From Paramyrothecium sp. XJ0827 (lineage: Eukaryota; Ascomycota; Sordariomycetes; Hypocreales; Stachybotryaceae), in NCBI GenBank assembly GCA_020881915.1, contig JAJFPB010000002.1, forward strand, positions 1,364,001-1,428,000: a stretch of 64,000 bases of DNA, written 5' to 3'. The notes under the pieces were generated by a model. It ran no database searches. It had not been told where the DNA came from and worked only from the letters and a program-made list of their open reading frames with translations. How positions within the stretch are numbered: the first letter of the stretch is position 1; the number at the start of each line of letters is the position of its first letter. A program made the translations under genes and the position numbers. Shown one piece after another: positions 10,628-22,054 of this stretch.

Positions 10628-12542
10628 ATGGAGTACGATCTCCTGGCGAGAAGCGGCGGCGTCTCCGTTGGTGGCGATGGCGAGAGGCCGCCATTCTACA
10701 AAGCCGTCGGCATCGGCCTCGCGATCGGCTCTGGTCTCTTTATCGGAGTGTCCTTTGTCATGAAAAAAGTTGGATTGCTCAAGGCCAACGAAAAGTACAA
10801 CGAAGTTGCAGGCGAAGGCTATGGCTACCTCAAAAACGTGTGGTGGTGGTCTGGCATGATCCTCATGATCATTGGCGAAATATGCAACTTTGTGGCCTAC
10901 GCCTTTACCGACGCCATCCTCGTCACTCCCCTCGGCGCCCTCTCAGTTGTCATTACCACCATCCTCTCTGCCATCTTCCTCAAGGAACGCCTCAGCATGG
11001 TTGGCAAGGTCGCCTGCTTCCTCTGCATTGTTGGTTCGGTTGTCATTGTCATGAACGCTCCTCACACTTCCTCCGTCAGCAATATCTCTGAAATGAAAGA
11101 CTTCTTCATAACCCCTGGATTCCTGAGCTATGCCGGTGTTATTATTGTCGGCTCCATAATTACTGCATTCTATGCCGGACCAAGGTGGGGCAACAAGAAT
11201 ATGCTTGTCTACATCTCCATATGTAGCTGGATCGGAGGCTTAAGTGTCGTTGCTACTCAAGGTCTTGGCGCCGGCATCATCGCGTGGATTGGTGGTAGGC
11301 CAGAGTACAAGGAGTGGTTCCTTTGGGTTCTCTTCGCCTTCGTTATCGGAACCTTATTGACCGAGATCATCTATCTCAACGTATGCTGAAGCTCTTGCCC
11401 CTCAAAACTTCGCACATTGCTGACACTTGAAACAGAAAGCGCTGAATCTCTTCAACGCCGCCCTGGTCACCCCAACATACTACGTCTACTTCACAAGCAC
11501 GACCATCATTACCTCGGCCATCTTGTTCCAGGGCTTCAAGGGAAGCGTCCAGTCCATCGTTACAGTTGTCCTCGGCTTCCTCACCATTTGTTCGGGTGTC
11601 GTCTTGCTGCAGCTGTCGAAGTCTGCCAAGGATGTTCCCGATACGGCCATCTTCACAGGCGATCTAGATCAAATCCAGACCATTGCCGAGCAAGAGCAGC
11701 CGGAGACCGAACCAAAAGCCGACGCTATTCGAGGCACTGCTGCCATTGTTCGTCGCATATCCCGCGCACGTATGAGAATGGAAGCGGAAGAGTTGCGACG
11801 ATTGCATGAAGAAAAGAGGGCGGAGGCCATGGAACCCATCACGGAGAATGGCCAGCCGCAGTACGAATGGGACGGCATAAGGCGTCGAAGAACAATGACC
11901 ATGAGTACGAGGTCCCGCGGCCGCTCTGCAACGTCTCCACCTCCGACTGCTGTATCACAAGCCCACTCTGTGCAGGCGCACCCACCCCTCGGCATGTCTC
12001 GCTTTCCGGACCATTATGACGAAGACGATGACCACGACCGTAGCACCATCTTCTCGAGCATAGCAGGCACTCTCCGCGGCCGGGCTCGTACGAATGCGAC
12101 GATGCCAATTTACGAGGAAGAGTACCCCGCCGACAAACACCAGGGTTACGGGCAACCCTTACCACTAACACAGATGTCAAGAGCGCGGCACGACTCTGAT
12201 GCCGAGTCGGGCTCATACCGAAGTAGGACGACCGGGTCTGCACACGGGCTCCCGCCGGTCCCGCCGGTCCCGCCTGTTCACATTCAGTTCCCCCAATTCG
12301 ATGACAAGGAGAGCTTCCCCGACGGCCTGGAAGGCCTTGAGGATAGGCCCCCTGTCCCGCCTCCGCACTCGGCAAAGCGCCAATTTTCCTTCCAAAGAGT
12401 ATTCCGCCGAGAGCCCGGTGCTTCTGAAGAGGAGCGAGCGGGTCTGGTCGGGCAAGACTCGGAAAGCGGAGGTGAGGGTGCTGCCGGCGCCGGAAACGCC
12501 CAAGGAAGACCGGCAACAGGAGGGCCAGGTGCATACGTCTAA
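10628..12542 (+). CDS. NIPA-family magnesium transporter
   Basis: Two exons, 10628-11380 and 11436-12542, give 619 aa; the 55-nt intron has donor GTATGC and acceptor ACAG. Roughly residues 1-330 hold nine hydrophobic segments of the NIPA (DUF803) family, with typical motifs such as FVMKKVGL, PLGALSVVITTILSAIFLKE and the C-terminal half NKALNLFNAALVTPTYYV. The remaining ~290 residues are a hydrophilic, probably disordered cytoplasmic tail with Arg/Ser stretches, a Pro-Val repeat (PPVPPVPPV) and acidic patches. NIPA proteins move Mg2+ across plasma or endosomal membranes. The start chosen is the first in-frame ATG (ACCATGG context) after a long pyrimidine-rich leader; the frame stays open upstream but has no ATG. 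The intron falls between membrane segments. Confidence 0.9.
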
Positions 12543-13254
12543 ACGCGCAAACGAGTTTTATTGAACAGCATTATTGATGCAATGGAAGTTGCTTTATTAG
12601 CAAGCATGGCGTTACGGGGCGTTGGTGCCTACCGGGCTGTACGGGGTACATGGCCACTTTTGGTTTACGAAGTACCATGTTGTAGACGGCATGGTTTTGG
12701 ATATTATGATTAAGCACACGAATGGTTTCCTGGGCCAGGCTAGGCTGGGCTTAGCCTCATGGTCGTTCAATCGCGGAGGAGTCTGGGCTACTCTCAAACC
12801 AAGTGACAGTAGCACCAGTGGCACAATGTATCTAGCACGATGGTGTGAGACCACACCGATTAATGAGTATAAAGTTATCTGGCAGTCCGCCTTGCATCGA
12901 GTTATGTAATCGCCTTCTCCAATAAATGCTGTGTGGTCCCAAGGTAGTGATTTTGGATTGGTAATTCCGTCATGAAGATGACTTCCAAGTGTAGCGATAA
13001 AACAAAGCCAAAGCAAACACGCCTCTCGCTGATGCGCAATGCTTCCCGGAACTCCCGCTACCATGCAAGGACTAATAATGAAAAAGAAGAGAGAAAAAAA
13101 GATCCAACCTTGGTGTTACCAAGTCGGAAGCAAAGACCTGAGAATAGAATCCCAGAGAGCAACGCCCATTCAATGCGGATGGACCTCTCGGGCCACCACG
13201 CCCACCACGCCCACCAACTCCCTCTCGTTGCTAGCGAGCCACTTCTCACGGCAA
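12543..13254. other. Convergent 3' intergenic region, NIPA / U-box gene
   Basis: About 0.7 kb between two convergent stop codons. No coding frame with recognisable features; it should hold both 3' UTRs. Confidence 0.5.
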
Positions 13255-14205
13255 CTACCAGTCGACGGCCCAGCCGTTTTGTTCGAGGAATTCGGCGCAA
13301 GCTTCCTTAAGGGCGAGGTTAGTGCGCAGGTCAGCTGGCATCAGCGGTTCGCGGGTCAGCGGGTCGCTGGAGTGCCGCCGCAGGTGCTCCATGATGGACG
13401 CACGCTCGTACGACTTGCCGGTCTTGGTCTTGGAGGAGATGCCCATTAGTTCCTGTAATATGCGAGAGGGAAGTTTGTTGAGATAGCACTCACCACCACA
13501 GGATCCACCATGATGCCAAAGCTTATATCGTCGATGACCCAATCGGGGACCTCTCTCCTCTTCTCAGACTCTGTCCGGGCCCGCTCAAAGACGTCCCTCA
13601 TCCGCGCCATCTTCTTGTCGCTGTCCTCCTCGATGGTGCGGCGCTCGATGGCGTCGTCATCGGTCACCGCCGCGAGCATCTCGTCGCGGTCCTTTGCGAG
13701 CAGCTCGAGCATCTCGCGCTCCAGATCCTGCGACTCGCGGATGCGGCGGCGCTCGAGGTCGTCCCAGCGCTCCTTCTTGCATCGCAGCACCACGGTGGTG
13801 ACCGCGGCGAGCGACTTGTCATAGCTAGCGACGCACAGCTCGTGGGCGCGCAGGACGTTGGCCAGCGCGGCGTCGAAGTCCTTGATGGCGAGCTGGGCCT
13901 GGCCCAGGTAGAAATAGGCCTTCATGTTGTTGGGCGACAGGTTGAGGCAGGCGTTGCAGTCGGCGATGACCGACTCCCAGTAGCCCAGCTTGAGGCGGGC
14001 CATGGCTCGGTTCGTGTACAGCGCCGGGTTTTTGGGCTCGGCAATGATACTAGAAAGGCGCATGCCCAAGTCAGCAAGCTTGTCCCCCAGTGAAGTTGAA
14101 CAAGGAGATCACTCACGCCTTGGAGTACAAGCCATCCGCTCCGGCGTAGTCGCCTTCGCGGAAGTGCTTGTTGCCCTCCTCCTTGAGTTGCAACGCCTTA
14201 GACAT
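13255..14205 (-). CDS. CHIP-like E3 ubiquitin ligase: TPR repeats plus U-box
   Basis: Three exons, 14205-14117, 14049-13494 and 13428-13255, give 272 aa. The N terminus has TPR repeats starting KALQLKEEGNKHFREGDY, about residues 1-120, the type that docks Hsp70/Hsp90 C termini. A charged helical region follows (about 120-190). A U-box fills the C terminus (about 195-272), with the motifs DDISFGIMVDPVV, TKTGKSYER and DPLTREPL. This is the layout of human STUB1/CHIP, which ubiquitinates chaperone-bound clients. For intron 2, I chose the acceptor CCAAG at 13429-13430 because an ACTAATG branch precedes it and it yields a canonical U-box. An earlier acceptor (TTACAG) would insert eight residues. 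Length is close to CHIP (303 aa in human). Confidence 0.88.
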
Positions 14206-17135
14206 GATGGCCGATCGCTAATAATGCTCAATATCGATAAATGGAAAGAATCAAAAGGCCAGAAAAGGGCGGCAAAAAGGGAAAGCCCAGAGCAAGCGGA
14301 CAAGCGACAGGCGCTTTGAAGCGACGGCGTGGCTCAGACGAAACGTAGCGCGGCTGTGCGGAGGTGGGGGGGGAGGAGATGGTTCAAAGTGACCACGGCC
14401 CGGGCACGAAGTGAAAGACACAGAAAAGCCGTTGTTGGGAATGAAGTCTGTGCGATTGCGCAGGTCAAAGGGCGCAAACCCTGCGGCCTCCGTTAAAAGG
14501 GCAAGGGATGACGATTGCGGGAGAGAGGGTCGAGCAGGCGGAGCTGCGTGGAAGCGTCGGAGTTGGCGTTGGAGTTTTGAATCGGATTTGGGCTTTTCCC
14601 ATTTGCTGGTAGTCGGTACAAATGGGCCGAAACCGTTTACTTGGAAGATGTGCCGCGGGCAACGGACGGGCCAGCAGCTAGCGGTACCTCAGTATTTGCC
14701 TGGAAACGGGTCAAATCTTGGGCGTTTTCTCTCGTGCCGGTAGAGAAATATGACGAGTCGACGTTCCGATCGAACCGCTTGCTGCTGTCAAGGAAAAGGC
14801 AGCAGGTGCACCCTTTCTACGGTTGCGTCTTTTGGACCGGATTTCTAAGCGCGGAGAGTGCACCGGGGATATGTACCTGGAACATTCCAGAAATCAAGGT
14901 CGCGAAGGAAAGATGGCAGCGGAGCCGAATGGCGGAATTTGGTGGGGGGTTCGCATGCGGGAATTGCGGGGCCGAGACACATGGCAGTTGCGGGAAGCCG
15001 GATCCAGGGATTTTTATGCTGACAAGGGGTTTGGAGATTTGCACAAAGCTGCACAGGTCGGGCGGACCGTGAAATGGTTTACGTCCTGGTGAGGAGCATT
15101 TTGCTGAAAAGGGTAACTTGGCAAGGACAAGGACAGGAGCTCATCGAAGTAGAGCCTCGGTTTGGCTATCCTTCAATCATGCTTGACTGTAGGCTACCTA
15201 GTTGGTTCTTACAGCCTCTCACAGTGACATGATGGCTCATACATTGCCTCGTTTGTTACCGATCAATGCCTCAATCATAGCGGTGATTTCTGCAGCTCCT
15301 TTGCGTTGACGCACCTCTACAGAAGACGACCTAGGGAAATTCACCCGTACGGTCCAACAAATGGCGCCTTTCTCCTTCTACGCCTTCATCATGTCTCTCT
15401 CTTCGGCAAGTCGCCTCTATAAGAAAGACGTCGTGACGAGACACACCGGAAGTCGACATTTTCACGATCCAGTCAAGTGTATCCCGGTGAGTCAAAAAGA
15501 TAAAATCCCGGCAAACATGGGTGCGAAACACACTTCGTTCCATTGTCTTGGCGTTCTACATTGTTTGCTGCGTACAGGTAGTCATTGCGGGCAACCCATA
15601 ATAATGTAGATAAGCCATTACCTTAGGCTGAAAATAAGAAAGAAAAAGAAGAAGAAGAAAGGCAGAGACAGCAAAGCTTCAGTCTCTAGTTGATGTTATT
15701 AACAAACAAAGTGTCGAGTCGAGTTTAAGAAGAACTATGATATTATGCTCTGGTAGAAAATCTTAGTGTTTCATTCTTCTTCGAGATCATTCGGTCTCTG
15801 CAGCGCCGCTCGTTTCGCCAACAGCTCTGCTAGATGTGCGTCGGTAACAAACCGAACGGTTCAACAAGGCCTCGGTTACACCACCTCGCCTTACTGACCC
15901 GTTCCCAAAAGAGGCTTAATCCGGGAGTGGCTGTAGGGTTCATACCATCGGGTCATATTGCGAGTGACTGCCTGCAGATGCCCTTGCACGACATGCTTGC
16001 ACCGACACCAAAGGTCCGCTACTAGCAAATCTAGCTCTCCGGTTTCTGGTGATGTCGCTAGCCGTCCGATGTTAGTTCAGACCGTTGCGTTGCGCTTTTC
16101 CAAGGTTTTCTGGGGGAGAGGGGGGGGCTAGCCCGGTCTGTTATTTTACTTTTGTTTCTCTCCAGCTTTTGGCATGACTCGAGCGGGCGGCTTGCCTACC
16201 TTGATTCAACCCTGACCTGGACCGTAGCGAATTACGCCGATGGTTCGAATATCCCCAATCCTGTTCCTTCTCGTAGACCGCACTGCGGACTAGACTACCT
16301 GCGTGATCCAGTCATCGCCCAGGCCTCTAGCGATGATCAGGGTATGACCTACCCTCAGTTCGGTCTCTCGCCTTCTGCCTTGTCCCCCTAGGTGGTTACT
16401 AGCGCGGCCACCGAGACAGCACCTGGATGGCCCCGCCTCCGCATTGTGCGAGCGAGAGAACTTGGAAGGGGGACACAAAAGGTGTCGGTCAGCTATCGAT
16501 TAGACCTGCTAGCGCGGCGGGCTGGCCGCCCAGAGCCTATGGCAACCCCGCCATTACTCACTAGGCTTCCCTTCCCCCGGGTTTTGCCGACGCTCGCCGT
16601 CGACCCCGACGTAACCCAATGACAACTCCATTTGGGTCCCATGTAACGTGCTGTACTGCGCTGCCGCTGCACTGCACCACTCACCTCTCCGCCATCCCAC
16701 ATCCGCACCCGCATCCGCACACCACATCCCAGATCCGAACCCGTTTCTGGCATCCCAGTACCTGCGCTCGCCTCGCATGTGAGTCGCTATTTTTTCGTCC
16801 CGTTTATCCCTCGCGAGGCACATTTGTTTGCAGCCTCCATCCCCCTCCGACGATCCACGCTCGACCCATACGCCTTTACGCCGCTTCTTGTCCTCTCTCG
16901 CCAATCCCAACCCACGACATTGCACGCGCACGGCCCCCGGAAAATCGCACTCTTGGCCTGCGTATCCGATCACCTAGAACGAAGCCCGGCAACTCGGCGA
17001 CTGCTGGTCGGATATACGACCTAGCCGCCGCTGTGCTATCAAGCGTCCGCTTCAACAGCCCGCCTCAATTCTCTCGGAGAGCTCAAGGCCTTGGGCCGGC
17101 GTCAAGCCCTCGTACTTCCCGCCGCATCGCCCACC
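14206..17135. other. 2.9 kb divergent intergenic region
   Basis: Lies between the U-box gene (minus) and a small unknown gene (plus). I see no recognisable coding exon. There is a G run near 16117, an AAGAAGA-rich purine stretch near 15640-15660, and a pyrimidine-rich, CCAC/CATCC-rich stretch from about 16600 that is probably the leader of the downstream gene. Several short open frames lack any family feature. Confidence 0.45.
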
Positions 17136-17627
17136 ATGCCTTCACAACGACCCTACTTCCTCTCTTCCTTCATCGCCGCCTTCCGGCAGCAGCAAACCCA
17201 CCCGCTCCAGAACAGCCAGCAGCCAAATAAGCAGGCCTCGACGAGCACCGCCGCCGCCAGCACCTCCTCCTACTCGCAAGCCGCCGCCGCCTCCGCGCCT
17301 CGTGCCGTTGGCACCAACACCTCGGCCTCTGCATCCGCCTCGTCCTCCTCGGCCGCGCACTCCGGTCGGGCTCAGTCCACGGGTGTCGCCATACATTCCC
17401 CGCGCGGCTCTACCGGCTCTAGCCACGGCATCCCCATACCCAGCGGCAGTCCCGGTCGTCGCCGCGGCTCGGACAGTAGTAGCGAGGGCTTCCGTGATGT
17501 CCTCGGCGCGGACAAGTGGTACATAGGCGGCAAGACTGCCACCGGCGAGGAGAAATTCTTTAAGCTCGGTGTCGTCAGGAGAGTCCGGAGCAATGATGGT
17601 CTGAGTTTGGATCGACTAAGTCTTTGA
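17136..17627 (+). CDS. Small disordered protein with ordered-looking C-terminal motif, function unknown
   Basis: A single exon of 163 codons; the ATG at 17136 has a good context (CACCATGC). Residues about 1-125 are low complexity, rich in Ser, Ala, Gln and Gly. The last ~40 residues are different: DKWYIGGKTATGEEKFF, then a basic VVRRVR, then SNDGLSLDRLSL to the stop. That pattern of a disordered body with a compact, charged C-terminal motif suggests a conserved short binding segment. I do not recognise a named family, and an unconserved chance frame is less likely given the long leader and codon bias. No signal peptide or membrane segment. Confidence 0.6.
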   Translation: MPSQRPYFLSSFIAAFRQQQTHPLQNSQQPNKQASTSTAAASTSSYSQAAAASAPRAVGTNTSASASASSSSAAHSGRAQSTGVAIHSPRGSTGSSHGIPIPSGSPGRRRGSDSSSEGFRDVLGADKWYIGGKTATGEEKFFKLGVVRRVRSNDGLSLDRLSL

Positions 17628-17973
17628 GCAAACGACTTCTCACCTGGTGTCTTTTGAGTATTTCTTTTGCCCGGTACATATTCATGATGGTACAGTGCCA
17701 CCAGTTTTTTGGGCAGCACGGGCATTCGTTTGACGTGGAAGAACAAAGGCACGGCAAGGCAGGGATTTGGACATTGGGGCCGGTTACTGTGTTTATCTTT
17801 TGGGCTGCTGCCATAGCTGGTCTGGCGTATGATTTCGGCGTTCGGCACTTGTGATGCGTGAGAGGTACCGCACACTTCGGAAACCATAAATGATGGAAAC
17901 AATATGAGGAATGAAATAAAAGTTTTATGATGACAGCCAACCCGTTTTTTACTATCTACAAGTGAATTGCGCA
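17628..17973. other. Convergent 3' region
   Basis: About 350 bp between convergent stops of the small unknown gene and ALG10. AATAAA-like sequence (GAATGAAATAAAAG, about 17910-17925) may serve in 3' end formation of the plus-strand gene. Nothing else seen. Confidence 0.5.
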
Positions 17974-20251
17974 CTACCACATGAACCTCTGCCATCGCCC
18001 ATCATCAAGCAAAGAACCGTCAGCGGCCTTCCATTGATATGGCTTTGTAAGGAAGATGTAACCCGTAGCGAAGTTGATTGCCAGGAACCAAATTGTCTCG
18101 AAAACAAGCCTCGAGTCGTAGTTTTTGAGTCTTTGCAAGAGCTCTTGCGCTTGGTTTGCTGGAGCACTTTGGGATGGTGTTTCCTGGCCCCATTCACCAT
18201 GAGAGTGAGGCTGCCAGGTCGGTATCAGTAGGCGCCACATCACCCATGGAAGAATGAAGTATCGTGGCTCCACGAGAGGCGCCGTGATAAGTGATAGCGC
18301 GGTTGTTAAAAGGAAGATTAGTCCAGTAGAAGTTCTAACGGACTGCGCCGCCGAAGTCGACCGCAAATTCGAAGGTGCATTCTGCAGCTCCTTTGGCTGC
18401 TCTGCTACTGATTTTGCGCTCATTTCCTCTTCCTTAGGCAGCCAGAATGGATAATTGTTCAAAATATCATGCTCGGTTGGCTCAGATGGCACTGAACAGA
18501 GAGGCGTTGCTGTGAAGCCGTATGCTTTTCCATAGCAGCCCGCAAACGTGGCCCATACGAGCCATCGACTGGCCGTGTACGGCAGGATCAGGAAATATCC
18601 GATCCATGTCGCCCGGCGGATAGTGTAGCGGAAGACGTAGAACATGTAGTGTCTGTTATCTGCCAATGTGAAGGGGTGAATTATTGTGTTATATCTGACC
18701 ACTGCGACTGAGATCAGGGCCGTCAGAAGGACATATACGAGCCAGAATACCAGCTTTGCAAGGAAGATCAAATCAAATTTGCGAGAAGCTGCAGAATTTT
18801 TGGACCCGTTCGTTGGCTTCAGTGGTGCAGAGCTTGTAAGGCCTTGCTCTCTTTTCCGCCCTTGTAGTGCGTGATACAACCAGCCCAAGCCTGGAAATAC
18901 GCTGGGTATGACGAGCGGCAACGAGAAGAAGGCGAACAAAGGCCATATGTAGAGCATCTGCGCAAGGTGCAGAGTTGCCACATGGTTGGATTTGTCGCCT
19001 GTCATATATTAGTCAATGTACTGGAAACACGGCGCAATGGAATATCTTGCCGAGGACAACGCTTCCGTTCCACGCTACAAAAGCCGCAAAAGCTCCCAGC
19101 ACGGTGATGTATGGCCAAATTTGACGAAGCACTGGAACGGGGTTACAGAGAGCAGCGACACCCAGACTTAGGATCGTGAAAAGGGCATCTGCCAATGGGA
19201 TTAGCAACGAAGGACGAAAGTTTTCAGGGACGAATAAGAGACCGACCGTCTGGCCAAGCCTGGCTTAGTAGTGGATCATGAACTGCACCAACTGCATAGC
19301 GAGAAATGGAGTACTGGATCTGTGTCCAAAGAGTCGCCTTTGGAGGTTTCGCGGCCGGCTGAGGGCGTAAACTCGTGATTGCATGCACTGCCTCTAGCCC
19401 GCCCATGAAGACAACCACCCAGAAAACATTAGTCTGTCGCATGAGAAGAGTCAGGAGTCCTAGGATGATAGTTATCAGGTCGCTCGTTATGGAGCCTGTT
19501 TGGCGTTCGAGTCGTGACAAATGATTAAGAAAGGCCACAATGACAACCGTGGTCGACACAACATCAGTATAGTATAGACCAGAGAAGAAGAATAGCAGCG
19601 GAAAGAAACCAATGTTGATCGCAGTATGAGCGGCATATGCCGGTTTGGCTTTGCCTTCCCCTGACGGGCCCATTCCGAAAAGCTGGCTTTCGATTTTCTG
19701 GCGACAGAGCAGGGATAGATAACTTAGGACGAACAGGCTGGCTGCGCTCACGGCCCGAAGACTGCGAGGGTCACACATTGCTCCCTCTATGGAAGTCATG
19801 CCGAGGGCCGTTGGAACCAGCACCGACAGCAAGTACCTAAGAGGAGTTAGAGAAAGCCGGGTTTAGTTTTATGGCATGTCGTGATGTCCTACAGTCCCGG
19901 GGGCGTCGTGATCTTGTCATCCCACTCGCGAAACCTTCCCTGGCAATACTTCTGCGCCTGCGGGATATGGAACACCTCATCCTGTTCACCTGGTTAGCTA
20001 CCGAACACTTGCATAAGATTGCTCAACCATACCAAGTACGGCTCCGGGACGATCCTCGAGACAACGCCCAGCCATCCTGAACATACTCCGATTAGGAGAG
20101 CAGGAAGCAAAAGCCGCAAATTCGAATCCGATCCCGATTTCCGTCCAAATATCCAGATTAGAAGCGGTGATGAAGCCAAAATCAATGTCGAAGGCGCAGG
20201 CGCTGTGCTTGGCCCTTCATACAGCTGGTCACCACCAACATGAGCTTCCAT
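17974..20251 (-). CDS. ALG10: Dolichyl-P-Glc:Glc2Man9GlcNAc2-PP-dolichol alpha-1,2-glucosyltransferase (ALG10/DIE2)
   Basis: Five exons: 20251-20033, 19981-19893, 19836-19247, 19188-19051 and 18998-17974, giving 686 aa. It adds the last glucose to the lipid-linked oligosaccharide in the ER lumen before transfer to protein. Diagnostic ALG10 motifs run through the exons: [72 protein letters not shown], and [18 protein letters not shown]. About a dozen hydrophobic segments fit the multi-spanning GT59 fold. The fourth intron begins with GC, not GT: only that cut rebuilds the conserved GDKSNH. The protein is longer than yeast Die2 (525 aa), in part through a hydrophilic loop near [17 protein letters not shown]3, an earlier enzyme of the same pathway, lies about 35 kb away. 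Confidence 0.92.
18999..19050 (-). other. ALG10: Non-canonical GC-AG intron in ALG10
   Basis: A 52-nt intron with donor G|GCAAGA, a TGACTAAT branch region and acceptor GACAG. The flanking codons rejoin to VVLGDKSNHV, the invariant family motif; no GT donor in the vicinity does so. GC-AG introns are a known minor class in fungi. Confidence 0.85.
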
Positions 20252-20882
20252 GTTGTGGCTGTAGGCCAGTGGCCACGATTCGCAAAGCGGAGCACAGGAA
20301 GATTAAGATGATCCAAGCTTGCAATCTCATGCATGGGCATCAAGCTGGGCCGAAAAAGATGTGTTCTTGGTAAAAAGCCGAGACTGTATACCGTGGGTAT
20401 TTGCAAAGGGAAAATGGCCCGACTTGACACGACTCCACGAGATTCAAGTGCGATACCAAGAAAGATGATTCCCGCACTGTGATCTGCACTGTGCATGTTC
20501 GCGCTCCTACTTTCACCGTAGGTATCACAATCAAGAACTTGTCTGGCTAACAAGCCAAATTTTGGTGGACAAAATGACATAACAGTCGCGAGGTGTAAAC
20601 TCACTTCCATGACAAAAGACATGAAGAACCATGAACTTCGCAGATGCCCATTCTTGTTGCGAATTTTGTTCGTCAGCTCTATTCATACACGAGTATCCTC
20701 ATTTTCATAAAACACATCCCAGATAACGACAGTAGTTCACAAAGAGGGTGGTCACGTAGAGGACGTTTAATGGTAGTTCAGGAAAGTCTATTCCGAGTAT
20801 CTTATACAATGCGGCATACCCGGGTGCACAAAGGGGCGCCCATACAAGTCTTAACGATTCTTTAATCCGTCCATCAGGTCGC
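20252..20882. other. Intergenic region between QCR10 and ALG10
   Basis: About 0.63 kb between two genes on the same strand: ALG10 promoter side and QCR10 3' flank. No further coding exon of either gene was found. Confidence 0.5.
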
Positions 20883-21756
20883 TTAGAAGGGCTGCATAAC
20901 GAAGTTAGCTTGTTACAGGCTTAAGTCGGGTTCAAGGTACTCACGTTGTCGGCAGGATGGACAGGAGGCTTAACGAAAGCGCTGCCGACAAAGGGAAGCT
21001 TCTATCGAACAAGTCAGCATATGTCAAGCAAAAAAGAGCGCGATAATCTTACCTGGAGGATGTCCTTCTGAACACGGGGGATGCCAGAGACGAACAGGAC
21101 GAGGGCAACACCGAGGGAACCACCGAAAGCAGCACTCTTGAGACCCCTGGGAAATAAAGAGTTAGCGTTTGAGCTTCGTTGGAATGACCACATCCTGACA
21201 AGCCAGCAAATCACCTGCCGCCACAAAATTGAAGGGCCGGCAATATTACTCGCCATCGCAAGTCTTTCAAAGTTCCAAATAGCCTCGGGGGCAGAAACCA
21301 TGCGATCGAACTCCTTCATCCCTCGGCAACACTTCTGTATAGACATCGAGAGAAGCTAGACTTACAGTCTCAGGGCACTTTGCGAGGTGAAACCGCCAAC
21401 GTTAGGCTGGTAGTGGTACCTGCACAAGCAAGAGTGTTAGTCCACCATGCATCATCATATCGTTCGATTGCGTTCGCCGAAGACTGGTTCGCGGCGCACG
21501 CAGGGGGGGGCGCCAGCTTTGCCGAAACTCAGGAGCCCAGAGCATGCTTTGCGACAGGCGTTGAACGTGATTCGAGAACGTACTTGGGGCCGTAGGCGCT
21601 TCGGAACTCCGCAGCGCGGAAGGGAGTCTGTTAACAAAAAAAGATCAGTCGACATTGTCCGGAGCAGTTTTCGAGGCACAGGGGCCGGGCTTGTCTTCGC
21701 AGTAAATGCCCAGGTGGTTCGAATGTAGAGAGGATAAGACGTACGCGAGAGACCAT
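20883..21756 (-). CDS. QCR10: Cytochrome bc1 complex subunit 10 (QCR10)
   Basis: Six exons for only 89 aa: 21756-21745, 21627-21584, 21419-21366, 21146-21053, 21001-20945 and 20891-20883. The first codes for just MVSR and the last for PF plus the stop. All five junctions have GT-AG ends and the phases agree. The protein reads as fungal QCR10: SAYGPKYHYQPNVGGF, SALRLGLKSAAFGG, a single membrane helix (SLGVALVLFVSGIPRV), QKDILQKLPFVGSAF and PPVHPADN. Subunit 10 is a small single-span peripheral subunit of mitochondrial complex III next to the Rieske protein. Introns 1, 2 and 3 are longer than usual here (117, 164 and 219 nt); intron 2 has a run of G. Divergent from MED4. Confidence 0.88.
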
Positions 21757-22054
21757 CTTGATGTGAGGGCGATTGAATCGGTGGAGGTCGTTCAATTGCA
21801 GGTTGATATCCGTCGATGGAAAATGATGTCGATTCCAACTGCGCGAGTTTGCCGAACGGGTGTGACCGGATGTTGGCCTGAGGCGCTCAAAGTGCCTCGT
21901 AGCTGGCGGCGAACCAATCATGGCCCGTTGGCGTGGGGCTCCACCCTCAAGATCCCGAGCTTCAGTACGTACCTGCATCCAACTCCGAATAGCTTCATGT
22001 TTCTTTGAACATACACTGCGAGCTTGCCCCGGGCTCCTGCACAGTCTGTCCCAA
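21757..22054. promoter_or_regulatory. Shared promoter region of QCR10 and MED4
   Basis: Only 298 bp separate the two start codons. A CCAAT pentamer sits at 21914-21918, roughly midway; CCAAT is the HAP-complex site and respiratory genes are common targets, but a single pentamer is weak evidence. Confidence 0.45.

Noticed and set aside
11839..12534. 231-codon minus-strand frame over the NIPA tail
   Set aside because: Antisense shadow of the low-complexity C-terminal tail of the transporter.
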